A stretch of DNA of 64,000 nucleotides from JAFDWI01 sp964449375 (lineage in GTDB: Bacteria > Actinomycetota > Acidimicrobiia > Acidimicrobiales > Iamiaceae): contig CAYVAS010000007.1 of NCBI GenBank assembly GCA_964449375.1, positions 7,845 to 71,844 of the forward strand, given 5' to 3'. This document shows positions 42,813 to 51,386 of the stretch, piece after piece (position 1 is the first letter of the stretch; every line of letters starts with the position of its first letter). A program made the translations under genes and the position numbers. The notes beneath the pieces are model-generated. The model saw nothing but the letters and a program-made list of their open reading frames with translations, was not told the origin of the DNA and made no database searches.

Positions 42813-44095
42813 ACGCCGTCCCCGAGGACCCCACCGCCGGGCTCCGGGCGTTCCTGGACGCAGCGCCGGCGCCCTGGCACGCGGTCCAAGCCGCCGTGGA
42901 GCTGCTCGAGGCGGCCGGGTTCACCGATGCCGATCGGTCCGCGGTTCACCCGGAGCAGGTCCAGCGCCATTACGTGCGACGCGACGGATCGCTCGTGGCC
43001 TACCAGGCCGGGGCGGGGGTGGCAGCCGACACCCCGGTCCGGATCGCAGCGGCCCACACCGACAGTCCCGGGTTTCGGATCAAGCCCCGGCCCGAGTCGG
43101 TCTCGGCGGGCTGTGTGCGTCTGGGGGTCGAGGTCTACGGCGGACCGCTGCTCAACTCTTGGCTCGACCGGGATCTGGGCCTGGCGGGCACCGTGCTGGT
43201 GGGCCGGGGTGCCGACCTGGAGATCCGTCCGGTCATCGACCGTGACCCGGTGCTGCGGATTCCCCAACTGGCCATCCACCTGGACCGCGGCGTCAACGAT
43301 CAGGGCCTCAAGTTGGACCGCCAGCAGCACCTGCAGCTCCTGTGGAGTCTGGAGGACTCCACAGGATCGTTCACGGACCACGTCGCCGAGCTGGCCGGGG
43401 TGGCCCCCGCCGAGGTGCGCGCGTGGGAACTTGCGCCCTTCGATCTGACGCCTGCCCGAATCTGCGGGCGGAACGGTGAGCTGTTGGCCTCGGCGCGCCT
43501 CGACGACCTGCTGTCGTGCCACGCGGCCATCGCGGGGCTCATCGACGCGTCACCGGTCGACGAGGTGATCGCCGTGGTGGCCCTGGTCGACCACGAGGAG
43601 GTGGGCAGCGTCTCGGCGACCGGCGCGAACGGCCGGTTCCTGGCCGGCGTGCTGGACCGGATCACCACCGGCCTGGCCGCGGGACGCGACGAGGCCGGTG
43701 CGCTGGCCTCCGGTTCGCATGCGCTGTCCCTGGACATGGCCCATGCCACCCACCCCAATTTCGCCGAGCGTCACGATCCGATCCATCCGATCCGCCTGAA
43801 CGGCGGCCCGGTCATCAAGTACAACGCCCAGCAGCGGTACGCCACCAGCCTGCGGAGCATCGCACCGTTCCTGGCCGCCTGTGACGCGGCCGACGTGACG
43901 GTTCAGGAGTTCGTGTCCCACTCGGAGATGCCCTGTGGGTCGACCATCGGACCTGCCATGTCCGCCGATCTCGCTCTGCCGGTCGTCGATGTGGGGGTGG
44001 CCCAACTGGCGATGCACTCGGTGCGCGAGGTGTGCGGAAGTGGTGACCACGAACGACTGCGTCGGGTGCTGACCCGGTATCTGACCCACGCGTGA
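42809..44095 (+). CDS. M18 family aminopeptidase
   Basis: This 428-residue dinuclear zinc metallopeptidase has AAHTDSPGFRIKP (about 80-92, first metal His/Asp), DHEEVGS (about 261-267, catalytic and metal Glu), SLDMAHATHPNF (about 308-319) and SHSEMPCGSTIGP near 371-383. These match the M18 aspartyl aminopeptidase family in order and length. It is cytoplasmic, removing N-terminal acidic or neutral residues. The GTG start overlaps the DUF4388 stop, and its own stop overlaps the helicase start, both by 4 bp. Confidence 0.93.
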   Translation: MNAVPEDPTAGLRAFLDAAPAPWHAVQAAVELLEAAGFTDADRSAVHPEQVQRHYVRRDGSLVAYQAGAGVAADTPVRIAAAHTDSPGFRIKPRPESVSAGCVRLGVEVYGGPLLNSWLDRDLGLAGTVLVGRGADLEIRPVIDRDPVLRIPQLAIHLDRGVNDQGLKLDRQQHLQLLWSLEDSTGSFTDHVAELAGVAPAEVRAWELAPFDLTPARICGRNGELLASARLDDLLSCHAAIAGLIDASPVDEVIAVVALVDHEEVGSVSATGANGRFLAGVLDRITTGLAAGRDEAGALASGSHALSLDMAHATHPNFAERHDPIHPIRLNGGPVIKYNAQQRYATSLRSIAPFLAACDAADVTVQEFVSHSEMPCGSTIGPAMSADLALPVVDVGVAQLAMHSVREVCGSGDHERLRRVLTRYLTHA

Positions 44096-45711
44096 ACACC
44101 ACGGTCCGGCTCCGCCGTTGGCAGCAGCGCGCCCTGACGCGACTGGAGGCCCACACGGGACCCGACTTCCTGGCCGTGGCCACACCCGGCGCGGGCAAGA
44201 CCACCTTCGCGTTGGTGGCGCTGCGCCAACAGATGGCCGCGCACCCGGGGCGGACGGTGGTCGTCGTCGCGCCCACCGCGCATCTCAAGACCCAATGGGT
44301 CCACGCCGCGGCGGACTTCGGGCTGGCCCTCGAGGACCGGTGGCGGCCCGGAGATGGCCCCCTCCCCGCCGACCTGCACGGTCTGGTGACCACCTACCAG
44401 CAGGTCGCCGCTTCGGCCCACGCGATCGCACCGCTGGCCGCCGAGGGCCTGGTCGTGCTCGACGAGATCCACCACGCCGGTGACGAGCGTGCCTGGGGCC
44501 AGGGCATCCGCGACGCCTTCGCGGGCGCGGCGTGGCGCCTCGCGTTGTCGGGCACGCCGTTCCGCTCGGACTCCCACGCCATCCCCTTCGTCCGCTACGC
44601 GCTCGACGAGGCGATCCCCGATTTCGAGTACGACTACGGCGACGCCCTGGCAGACGGCGGGGTCATCAGAGGGGTCGAGTTCCCTGCGTTGGACGGCGAC
44701 ATGGAATGGATCGACGCCGATGGGGCCCGGCGACAGGCCTCCTTCGCGGACACGCTCGCCACGACCCTGGCTTCCCAGCGGCTCCGGACCGCGTTGTCGC
44801 CCCAGGGTCGGTGGCTTCCCGCGGTCCTCGACGCGGCCCAGAACCGGCTGGTGGCGTTGCGTCGCCGTCGAGCCGACGCCGGCGGGCTGGTGATCGCCAC
44901 CGACCAGGACCATGCACGGGCCATCGGCGAACTGCTCCGTCACCGCCACGGCGTCGCCGCGGTCGTGGCGACCTCGGACGACCCGGAGGCTTCGGCCCGC
45001 ATCGCCCGGTTCGCCACGTCGAGCGATCCGTGGCTGGTGGCGGTCCGGATGGTGTCGGAGGGGGTCGACATCCCCCGCCTCGCCGTCGGGGTGTACGCCA
45101 CGACGACCACGACCGAGCTGTTCTTCCGTCAGGCGGTGGGTCGGTTGGTTCGCGCCCGCGCCGACGACGACGGTCTCGTGGCGACGATGTACCTGCCGGC
45201 GGACCGGCGCCTGCAGGCGCACGCGGAACGCATCGCCCGGGTGCGGCGGCATCGGCTCGTCGCTGCCTCCCGACGGCGGGTCGCCGACGACCCCGATCCT
45301 GCCGGCGACGAGCATCGTGAGGAGCAGATGTCACTGTTCGCGGCCGTTTCCGCCACCCCGCTGGGCGCGGTGGACACGGCCCGGACCGGCCCCACCCCCG
45401 ACTGGACGGGCCGCGGCAACGGGGGCGACGAAGGCTGGGTGGTCGAGCTTCCGCCGCTTCCCCGGGCGGGGCCGGGGACCGACCGGGTCCGAGGCGGTGC
45501 GGTGACCGGCGCAACGTCGGGTCGCCGGCGTGACCAGCTTCGGCGGCTGAACGCGGCCCGTGCCGCCGACCTGGTCCGTCACGCGAACCTTTCGCACGCG
45601 CAGGTGAACGCGGAACTCAACCGCCTGGCCGGGGTCGGGCGGATCGCCGACGCCACCGAAGCACAGCTCCAACGTCGCCTGCACGAAGCAGAACGCTGGC
45701 TGCGACGATGA
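44092..45711 (+). CDS. DEAD/DEAH-box (XPB-like) superfamily 2 helicase
   Basis: This 539-residue SF2 helicase begins with the WQQRAL Q-like motif (about 9-14), then motif I PGAGKT (about 35-40), DEIHH (about 123-127, motif II) and SGTPF (about 152-156, motif III). The second RecA domain has SEGVDIPRL and QAVGRLVRAR (motifs V and VI, around 322-358). A C-terminal extension of about 170 residues is Arg/Ala-rich with no recognised domain. It is coupled to the M18 gene by a GTGA overlap. It ends one base before the convergent PIM acyltransferase gene. Its client nucleic acid is unknown. Confidence 0.9.
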   Translation: MNTTVRLRRWQQRALTRLEAHTGPDFLAVATPGAGKTTFALVALRQQMAAHPGRTVVVVAPTAHLKTQWVHAAADFGLALEDRWRPGDGPLPADLHGLVTTYQQVAASAHAIAPLAAEGLVVLDEIHHAGDERAWGQGIRDAFAGAAWRLALSGTPFRSDSHAIPFVRYALDEAIPDFEYDYGDALADGGVIRGVEFPALDGDMEWIDADGARRQASFADTLATTLASQRLRTALSPQGRWLPAVLDAAQNRLVALRRRRADAGGLVIATDQDHARAIGELLRHRHGVAAVVATSDDPEASARIARFATSSDPWLVAVRMVSEGVDIPRLAVGVYATTTTTELFFRQAVGRLVRARADDDGLVATMYLPADRRLQAHAERIARVRRHRLVAASRRRVADDPDPAGDEHREEQMSLFAAVSATPLGAVDTARTGPTPDWTGRGNGGDEGWVVELPPLPRAGPGTDRVRGGAVTGATSGRRRDQLRRLNAARAADLVRHANLSHAQVNAELNRLAGVGRIADATEAQLQRRLHEAERWLRR

Positions 45712-46614
45712 TCACCCGGTGCGGTCGCTGGGCCAGTTCGGCTGCAACAGATGCCACTGCTCGGGAGCCTGGCGGATCAGCGCCTCGAGGCGGTGCGCCA
45801 GGTCCTGGGTGATCCGGGCCACGTCTTCGCGCAGGCGGCCCTGCCGGGACACGTCCACCAGATCGTCGACGACGAAGCGGTGGCGGTCCCCTTCGAAGAA
45901 GGTCGCCGCGGTCACCAGCGGTGCGCCGGTCCGCAGTGCCAGGGTGGCGGGACCCCCGGGCAGGGTCGTGGTCTCGCCGAAGAAGTCGACCTCGATCCCG
46001 TCGCCGGCCAGGTCCCGGTCACAGACCAGGCACACCACCCGGTTCTCGCGCAGCGCCTTGACGCACGCGGTGCCCGCGCCGGGACCCAACGGGTGGATCT
46101 CCATGCCCAGGTCGTTGCGGAACGACAGGAACCACTCCCCCAGCTCCTCGGGCTCCAGGGCTTCGGCGACCGCGGTGACCGGGATGTCGTGGACCACCGC
46201 CAGCCAGAACGCCGCCCATTCCCAGCCGCCCAGGTGCGGCAGGGCCACGATGACCCCGTTGCCCTCGGCCAGTGCCTGGGTGACGACCTCGAAGCCGGTG
46301 ATCGTCACCCCGGCGTCGATCTGTTCCGCGGACAGGTCCGGGAGGCGGAACGACTCGATCCAGTAGCGCACGTACGACGAGAACACCTCGCGGACGATCT
46401 CGTCGACCGCCGCGGGCGCCAGATCGGGCCCGTAGATCCGCCGGACGTTGCGTTCGACCTGGGCACGCCGGCTGTCCAGGGCGGCCGCTGCGAGGTGTCC
46501 CACGGTGCGTTCGACCAGGGGCAGCGATCGCCGGGGAAGGCGTCGCACGAGCGCCGAGGCGGCGCGCACTCCGGTGAGCGCGAGCGGTTCGGAACCGAGC
46601 CCGGACGGGGTCAC
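45712..46614 (-). CDS. patA: phosphatidylinositol mannoside acyltransferase (PatA/LpxL-like)
   Basis: This 300-residue lysophospholipid acyltransferase has the HLGGWEW motif (HxxxxE) near residues 124-130 and a FFGETTTLPGGPATLA block (about 209-224), both typical of the LpxL/PatA family. In mycobacteria the orthologous gene follows thrS-HIT-pgsA and acylates phosphatidylinositol mannosides. The same order here supports the call. The start is a GTG at 46614, 28 bp after the pgsA-like stop. The next gene in mycobacteria would be pimA, but here the strand ends and a helicase converges. Confidence 0.88.
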   Translation of the reverse strand: MTPSGLGSEPLALTGVRAASALVRRLPRRSLPLVERTVGHLAAAALDSRRAQVERNVRRIYGPDLAPAAVDEIVREVFSSYVRYWIESFRLPDLSAEQIDAGVTITGFEVVTQALAEGNGVIVALPHLGGWEWAAFWLAVVHDIPVTAVAEALEPEELGEWFLSFRNDLGMEIHPLGPGAGTACVKALRENRVVCLVCDRDLAGDGIEVDFFGETTTLPGGPATLALRTGAPLVTAATFFEGDRHRFVVDDLVDVSRQGRLREDVARITQDLAHRLEALIRQAPEQWHLLQPNWPSDRTG

Positions 46615-46642
46615 GACGACGGAGGAGACGCGTCGAGGCCGA

Positions 46643-47308
46643 TCAGGGCAACGAGCCCGAGGACCGACGACGACCGGCGCGGTCCAGACTGCGCCGACGT
46701 CCGCGCCGTGCCGTGCGGCGCGGCCGGGGAACCGAGGCCTGCCGCCAGACCTTGACGAAGCGCTGCACCGCGGTCACCGCGGTGAGGACCAGCATGACCC
46801 ACAGCACACCGATCAGCAGGTTCGAGAACAGCAGCCCGAACGCCAGAGCGATCATGCGTTCGGCTCGCTCCATGAGCCCGCCCCGGGCGTCGAAGCCCAA
46901 CGCATCGGCCTTTGCGCGTTCATAGGAGATCAGCATCGAAAGGCCCAGGACCGCCATGGGCAGCAGGGCGATCCGCCCTCCGTGTCCCGTGGCCAGGAAC
47001 CACGCCACCCCACCCAGCAGCAGCGCATCGGTCAGCCGATCGGCGACCGAATCGAAGAACGCGCCCCGGGGTGAGGCGGTGCCCGAGGCCTTGGCGACCG
47101 CACCGTCGAGCACGTCGGGTACCGCGGTCAGCACCAGCAGCAGCAGTCCCAGGCGCAGGGCACCGGCACCGATGGCGACGGCTGCGCCCAGCGCCATCGC
47201 GATGCCGAACGCGGTCAGGTGATCGGCACGGATGCCGGTTCGCTGCAGGTTCGATCCGATGGGTCGAAGGCGCTGCTCCGCCTGCGCTCGGAAATGGCCG
47301 TCGAACAT
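46643..47308 (-). CDS. pgsA: phosphatidylinositol-phosphate synthase-like CDP-alcohol phosphotransferase
   Basis: This 221-residue membrane enzyme has about six helices. The CDP-alcohol motif reads DVLDGAVAK (about 65-73), then GAFFDSVAD, giving the four Asp that bind metals. Where most members have Ala-Arg, this one has Ala-Lys (AK). GAGGAG lies about 8 bases before the ATG at 47308. By position between HIT/thrS and a PatA-like gene it matches the actinobacterial phosphatidylinositol-phosphate synthase that joins CDP-diacylglycerol to inositol-phosphate. Its C-terminal Arg-rich tail is unusual. Confidence 0.88.
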   Translation of the reverse strand: MFDGHFRAQAEQRLRPIGSNLQRTGIRADHLTAFGIAMALGAAVAIGAGALRLGLLLLVLTAVPDVLDGAVAKASGTASPRGAFFDSVADRLTDALLLGGVAWFLATGHGGRIALLPMAVLGLSMLISYERAKADALGFDARGGLMERAERMIALAFGLLFSNLLIGVLWVMLVLTAVTAVQRFVKVWRQASVPRPRRTARRGRRRSLDRAGRRRSSGSLP

Positions 47309-47404
47309 CGTGGGACTCCTCGGGGGAACCGCTCCAGCCTACCGCGCCACTCCCCGGTAACCATGGTCCCCCAGCGATGGTTCAGCCGGGTTCGGGCGGG
47401 ATGC

Positions 47405-47935
47405 TCAGGCCCCCTGGTCTCCGAGACGCCAGTCGATCGAGGACCCGGACTCGGGGTTGGGCTCCACCAGGAGGTCCAGGACCTCACCGTCGATCCCGTC
47501 GACCAGCACCAGGCCACGGTGGCGGGGCGGGTCCTCTGCGGAGTACCACAGGATCCGCCAGGTGGGACGCGAGGACCATCCCCGCCAGCCCATCTGGGCC
47601 GACGCGTGGCCCATGGGCCGTTGCACGGCGGTTGCCGCGATCAGCAGGGCCGCCTCCTCGTCGACGTCGAGGCGCCGTCCCGTGGCGAACGAATAGATCC
47701 CGAAGGCCACGAGCAGCACCCCCGCAAGGGCCATTCCGGCATTCAGCATCACCGGGTCGTGCCCGGCACGCATCCCCCAGGCGGCGATCGAGGCGGCGCC
47801 GAAGAGCACGTAGAGCACCCCGGGGATCCGCCGGCGCCGGTTGTCGGCGAACACGTTGGGGCCCGGTTCGGCGGGGGCGGCCTCCTCGGTGGGATCGGCG
47901 GCGGATTCGACCTCGTCGGGTCGGCCGGCGCTCAC
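47405..47935 (-). CDS. two-helix membrane protein of the thrS locus, function unknown
   Basis: This 176-residue protein has an acidic N-terminal tail (about 1-30), a short basic patch (NRRRRIPG), two membrane helices (about 39-55 and 65-84) and a soluble C-terminal domain of mixed strands. No known motif was recognised. The GTG start at 47935 overlaps the HIT stop by 4 bp, showing translational coupling. It sits where some actinobacteria have a small integral protein in the PI-synthesis operon. A 96-bp gap with GAGGAG before the next gene separates it from pgsA. Confidence 0.7.
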   Translation of the reverse strand: MSAGRPDEVESAADPTEEAAPAEPGPNVFADNRRRRIPGVLYVLFGAASIAAWGMRAGHDPVMLNAGMALAGVLLVAFGIYSFATGRRLDVDEEAALLIAATAVQRPMGHASAQMGWRGWSSRPTWRILWYSAEDPPRHRGLVLVDGIDGEVLDLLVEPNPESGSSIDWRLGDQGA

Positions 47936-48465
47936 CGCTGATCGTCCAGGGGCCAGGCGTCGCGGAGCTTCTCCCAGGTGAGATCGAGCGGTTCGGGAAG
48001 CACCCGGGTCTCGGCGATCGAGGTCATGAAGTTCGAATCGGCCACCCAGCGGGGCAGGACGTGGACGTGCAGGTGGTCGGGCACGCCGGCGCCGGCTCCC
48101 CGGCCCAGGTTCGCGCCGACGTTCACCCCGTCGGGCCGGTAGGCGGTCTTGACCGCGACCACCGCGTCACGCACCCCGGCCCACAGATCACGGTGTTCGT
48201 CGGGTTCGAGGCCCTCCAGGTCGGGCACGGCGCGGATCGGCAGCACCATCAGGTGGCCGCTGCTGTAGGGGTACGCGTTCAGAATGGCGAAGGAATGCTC
48301 GCTCCGCCACAGGATGTGGGTGACCTCGTCGGGCTCTCCCGACTCGTAGATCCGTTGGAACAGCGAACGGCCCTCGGCGTCGGGGGCCAGAGCCCGGCCA
48401 CCGCCGTCGGTCACGGTGGACATGTAGGTGGTCCGCCACCCGGCCCAGATGCGCTCGATGCTCAC
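47932..48465 (-). CDS. HIT-family protein (AP4A phosphorylase/hydrolase-like)
   Basis: This 177-residue histidine-triad protein has the signature HLHVHVLPRW near residues 131-140. SSGHLMVLP precedes it at about 68-76. The family hydrolyses or phosphorolyses dinucleoside polyphosphates such as AP4A, made in small amounts by aminoacyl-tRNA synthetases. The partner synthetase gene thrS lies immediately upstream, with a GTGA overlap. The mycobacterial orthologue at this position is an AP4A phosphorylase. Confidence 0.92.
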   Translation of the reverse strand: MSIERIWAGWRTTYMSTVTDGGGRALAPDAEGRSLFQRIYESGEPDEVTHILWRSEHSFAILNAYPYSSGHLMVLPIRAVPDLEGLEPDEHRDLWAGVRDAVVAVKTAYRPDGVNVGANLGRGAGAGVPDHLHVHVLPRWVADSNFMTSIAETRVLPEPLDLTWEKLRDAWPLDDQR

Positions 48466-50483
48466 GAGGCGGACGCCGCCACCTGTGGCCCGCCTGCGCG
48501 TTGGGCGATCTCGGTCTGTACCGCCGACACGAACTCGGCGACGGGAACGTCGCGTTCTACTTCACCGCCGCGGGGGTTCACCCCGAGGGTGTCGTTGGCG
48601 ACGTCGTCGTCTCCGACGACCAGCACGTAGGGGATCTTCTCGGTCTTCGCCTTTCGGATGCGGTTGCCGAGCTTCTCGTCGGCCGGGTCCACGTCGACCC
48701 GAATCCCCGCGGCCTGCAGGCGTTGCTGCACCCGGGTCGCGTAGTCACCGTGGTCGTCACGGACCGGCAGCACCCGGGCCTGCACCGGCGCCAACCAGGT
48801 GGGAAACGCACCGGCGTAGTGCTCCAGGAGCACCCCGAAGAACCGCTCCACCGACCCGAAGAGCGCCCGATGGATCATGATCGGCCGCTGGCGCGAACCG
48901 TCGGCGGCCACGAACTCGAGGCCGAAACGCTCGGGGGTGGTGAAGTCCGCTTGGATCGTGGAGAGCTGCCAGGTCCGCCCGATCGCGTCGCGCACGTCGA
49001 TGTCGATCTTGGGCCCGTAGAACGCACCGGCGCCTTCGTCGACGGTGTAGGGCAGCCCTTCGCGTTCCAGCGCCGAACGCAGGGCTGCGGCCGCGTGGTC
49101 CCAGTGTTCGTCGGTTCCCAGCGACTTGGATTCTGGGCGCGTCGACAGCTTGGCTTCGAAGTCGTCGAAGCCGTAGGTCCGCAGCACGCTCAGGATGAAC
49201 TCCAGCAGCGACGCGATCTCGTCGACGACCTGATCGGGTTGGCAGAAGATGTGGCTGTCGTCCTGGGTGAAGCCGCGGATCCGGAGCAACCCGTGCAGGG
49301 TCCCCGAGCGCTCGTAGCGGTACACCGTGCCCAGCTCGTACAGGCGCAGGGGAAGCTCCCGGTAGGAGCGTTGGCGGCTCTGGTAGACCAGCACGTGCAT
49401 GGGGCAGTTCATCGGCTTGGGGTAGTACTCGCCGTTGTCGAGCTCCATGGGCGGGTACATGTCGTCGTGGTAGTGCGCCAGGTGCCCGGAGGTCTCGAAG
49501 AGCTTGCCGTTCGCGAGGTGCGGGGTGTACACGAACTCGTAGCCGCCCTCGACGTGGCGGGCGCGGCTGTAGTCCTCCATCTCCTTGCGGATGATCCCGC
49601 CCCGGGGATGCCAGATCGCCAGCCCGGCACCCAGCTCGTTGGGAAACGAGATCAGGTCCAGTTCGGTGCCGAGTTTGCGGTGGTCCCGCGCCGCGGCCTC
49701 CTCGAGCTGGTGCAGGTGGGCCTCCAGGTCGGCGCGGGTCGCCCAGGCCGTGCCGTAGATGCGTTGCAGCATCGGCCGGTGCTCGTCACCCCGCCAGTAG
49801 GCACCCGCGACCCGCATCAGCTTGAAGTGCCCCAGAAAACGACTCGTGTCGGGCACGTGCGGGCCCCGGCACAGGTCGATGAAGCCGTCGTAGCCGGGGA
49901 ACTGCCGGGGTTGCTTGGGTTCGGGGGGCGGGTTCTCGTAGGTGCGGACCCGGCCCGGCTCGGTCGCCGAGGTGGGATCCTCGCCGTCGATGATCTCGAG
50001 CTTGAAGGGGTGCTCGGCGAACACCTCGCGTGCCGCGTCGTCGGGCAGCTCGTCGCGCACGAAGGGCTGGGCTTCGGCGATGATCTCGCGCATGCGGGCC
50101 TCGATGCGTTCCAGGTCCTCGGGGCCGAAGGTGCCCGGCGTGCCGTCGGGGCCGTCGGGGAGCCGGAAGTCGTAGTAGAAGCCGTTCTCCACCGGAGGGC
50201 CGATCGCGAAGGTCGCGCCCGGGTACAGGTCGAGCACCGCCTGGGCCAGGACGTGCGCGGTGGAGTGGCGGATGGTGAACAGCCCCCGGTCGCTCTGCGC
50301 GGTGTGCACCGTCACCCGGTCGCCGTCGCGCAGGGTCACATCGAGGTCGTGTTCGACGCCGTCGACCTCGGCGATCACGGCGTCGGCGGCCAGGCGCCGG
50401 CCGATGTCCGCTGCGAGATCGGCCGCCGTGGCCCCGTCGGGAAGTCGTCGTTCGGACCCGTCTGGCAGCGTGATCGTCGGCAT
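48462..50483 (-). CDS. thrS: threonine-tRNA ligase
   Basis: This 673-residue enzyme has the full ThrRS layout: TGS (about 1-65), the second editing-like additional domain with HSTAH (about 74-78), class II core (about 260-540) and anticodon-binding domain (about 555-660). Zinc-binding Cys is in NCPMH, and motif 2 is the RIRGFTQDD block. The ATG at 50483 follows a TACGAT box by 9 bases, so the mRNA looks leaderless and no T-box is present. It is the first gene of the operon thrS-HIT-membrane protein-pgsA-patA. Confidence 0.96.
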   Translation of the reverse strand: MPTITLPDGSERRLPDGATAADLAADIGRRLAADAVIAEVDGVEHDLDVTLRDGDRVTVHTAQSDRGLFTIRHSTAHVLAQAVLDLYPGATFAIGPPVENGFYYDFRLPDGPDGTPGTFGPEDLERIEARMREIIAEAQPFVRDELPDDAAREVFAEHPFKLEIIDGEDPTSATEPGRVRTYENPPPEPKQPRQFPGYDGFIDLCRGPHVPDTSRFLGHFKLMRVAGAYWRGDEHRPMLQRIYGTAWATRADLEAHLHQLEEAAARDHRKLGTELDLISFPNELGAGLAIWHPRGGIIRKEMEDYSRARHVEGGYEFVYTPHLANGKLFETSGHLAHYHDDMYPPMELDNGEYYPKPMNCPMHVLVYQSRQRSYRELPLRLYELGTVYRYERSGTLHGLLRIRGFTQDDSHIFCQPDQVVDEIASLLEFILSVLRTYGFDDFEAKLSTRPESKSLGTDEHWDHAAAALRSALEREGLPYTVDEGAGAFYGPKIDIDVRDAIGRTWQLSTIQADFTTPERFGLEFVAADGSRQRPIMIHRALFGSVERFFGVLLEHYAGAFPTWLAPVQARVLPVRDDHGDYATRVQQRLQAAGIRVDVDPADEKLGNRIRKAKTEKIPYVLVVGDDDVANDTLGVNPRGGEVERDVPVAEFVSAVQTEIAQRAGGPQVAASAS

Positions 50484-50492
50484 CAGGCAAGC

Positions 50493-50498
50493 ATCGTA
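50493..50498 (-). promoter_or_regulatory. -10 box (TACGAT), leaderless promoter of thrS
   Basis: On the minus strand TACGAT precedes the thrS ATG by 9 bases without a ribosome binding site. Confidence 0.5.
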
Positions 50499-50549
50499 GT
50501 TTGAGGCCCCGCCGGATCCGTTTTCGGTTCGGGCGCCTGGGCCGGAAGC

Positions 50550-51305
50550 TCAGGCGGTGGCGGCCTGGGCGAGGGAGGATTCCACGAGTGGGGGTCCCTC
50601 GGCGACCTTCGCGGTGTGGGCCACGACCAGGGCGCGGTCCGATCGGGTGGCGTACCGGTCGATGTATTCCTGGCCCGTCAGGGTCCGGATCTCGAACATC
50701 AACTCGTCGGTGATCTCCCGGAGCACCATGTGGTCGTCGCTCCGTCCTGCGTATCGGGTCACCGAGATGGGACGGCCGAAGGTGATCGACACCGGGCGGA
50801 ACAGGCGCGGGAACCGGGCCTCGGGTGGCATGACCTCCCGGGAGCCCCGGATGCCCACCGGGATCAGCGGCGCACCGGTGCGCAGCGCGAGGCGCGCCGG
50901 GCCGGTGTGGCCCCGGAACAGTTGGCCGGTGCGGGATCGCGTGCCTTCCGGATAGATGCCGAAGTACTCGCCCGCCTCGATCAGCCGGGTCGCCGCGGCC
51001 AGCGCGCGTTCGGAGGCGTTGCCCCCGGCGCGGTCGATCGGGATCATGCCCAACGCCGGGAACAGCTTGCGGGTCTTCCAGTCGTCGAGGTACTCGGCTT
51101 TGCCCACATAGGTGACGCGTCGGGGCAGCGCGAGCGGCATGAAGAACGAATCGAGCACCGAGGTGTGGTTCGGGCAGAAGATCGCCGCGCCGTGTTCGGG
51201 GACGTTCTCCTGTCCGGTGAAATGGAAGTCCCACAGGAACCGGAAGGTCGGCTCGAGCACGCTCCGAGCCACCCGGTAGAGCTGTCCGACTTCCCGTTCG
51301 GCCAC
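50550..51305 (-). CDS. 1-acyl-sn-glycerol-3-phosphate acyltransferase (PlsC-like)
   Basis: This 251-residue acyltransferase has NHTSVLDSFF (about 46-55, HxxxxD catalytic pair), GMIPIDR, YPEGTRS (about 119-125) and an IPVGIRG strand. Phosphatidic acid synthesis is the usual role of this family. No strong transmembrane helix is visible, so it may be peripheral. The start is a GTG at 51305 with AGAGGA 6 bases upstream. It lies between mshC and thrS, with spacers of 81 and 66 bp, so it is probably its own unit. Confidence 0.9.
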   Translation of the reverse strand: MAEREVGQLYRVARSVLEPTFRFLWDFHFTGQENVPEHGAAIFCPNHTSVLDSFFMPLALPRRVTYVGKAEYLDDWKTRKLFPALGMIPIDRAGGNASERALAAATRLIEAGEYFGIYPEGTRSRTGQLFRGHTGPARLALRTGAPLIPVGIRGSREVMPPEARFPRLFRPVSITFGRPISVTRYAGRSDDHMVLREITDELMFEIRTLTGQEYIDRYATRSDRALVVAHTAKVAEGPPLVESSLAQAATA

Positions 51306-51386
51306 GACGTTCCTCTCACAGGTGAGACCCGAGCACGAATGCTAGCCGACCGCGCCCTGCCCAGGAAGGGGTCCCTCACCCGTCGG

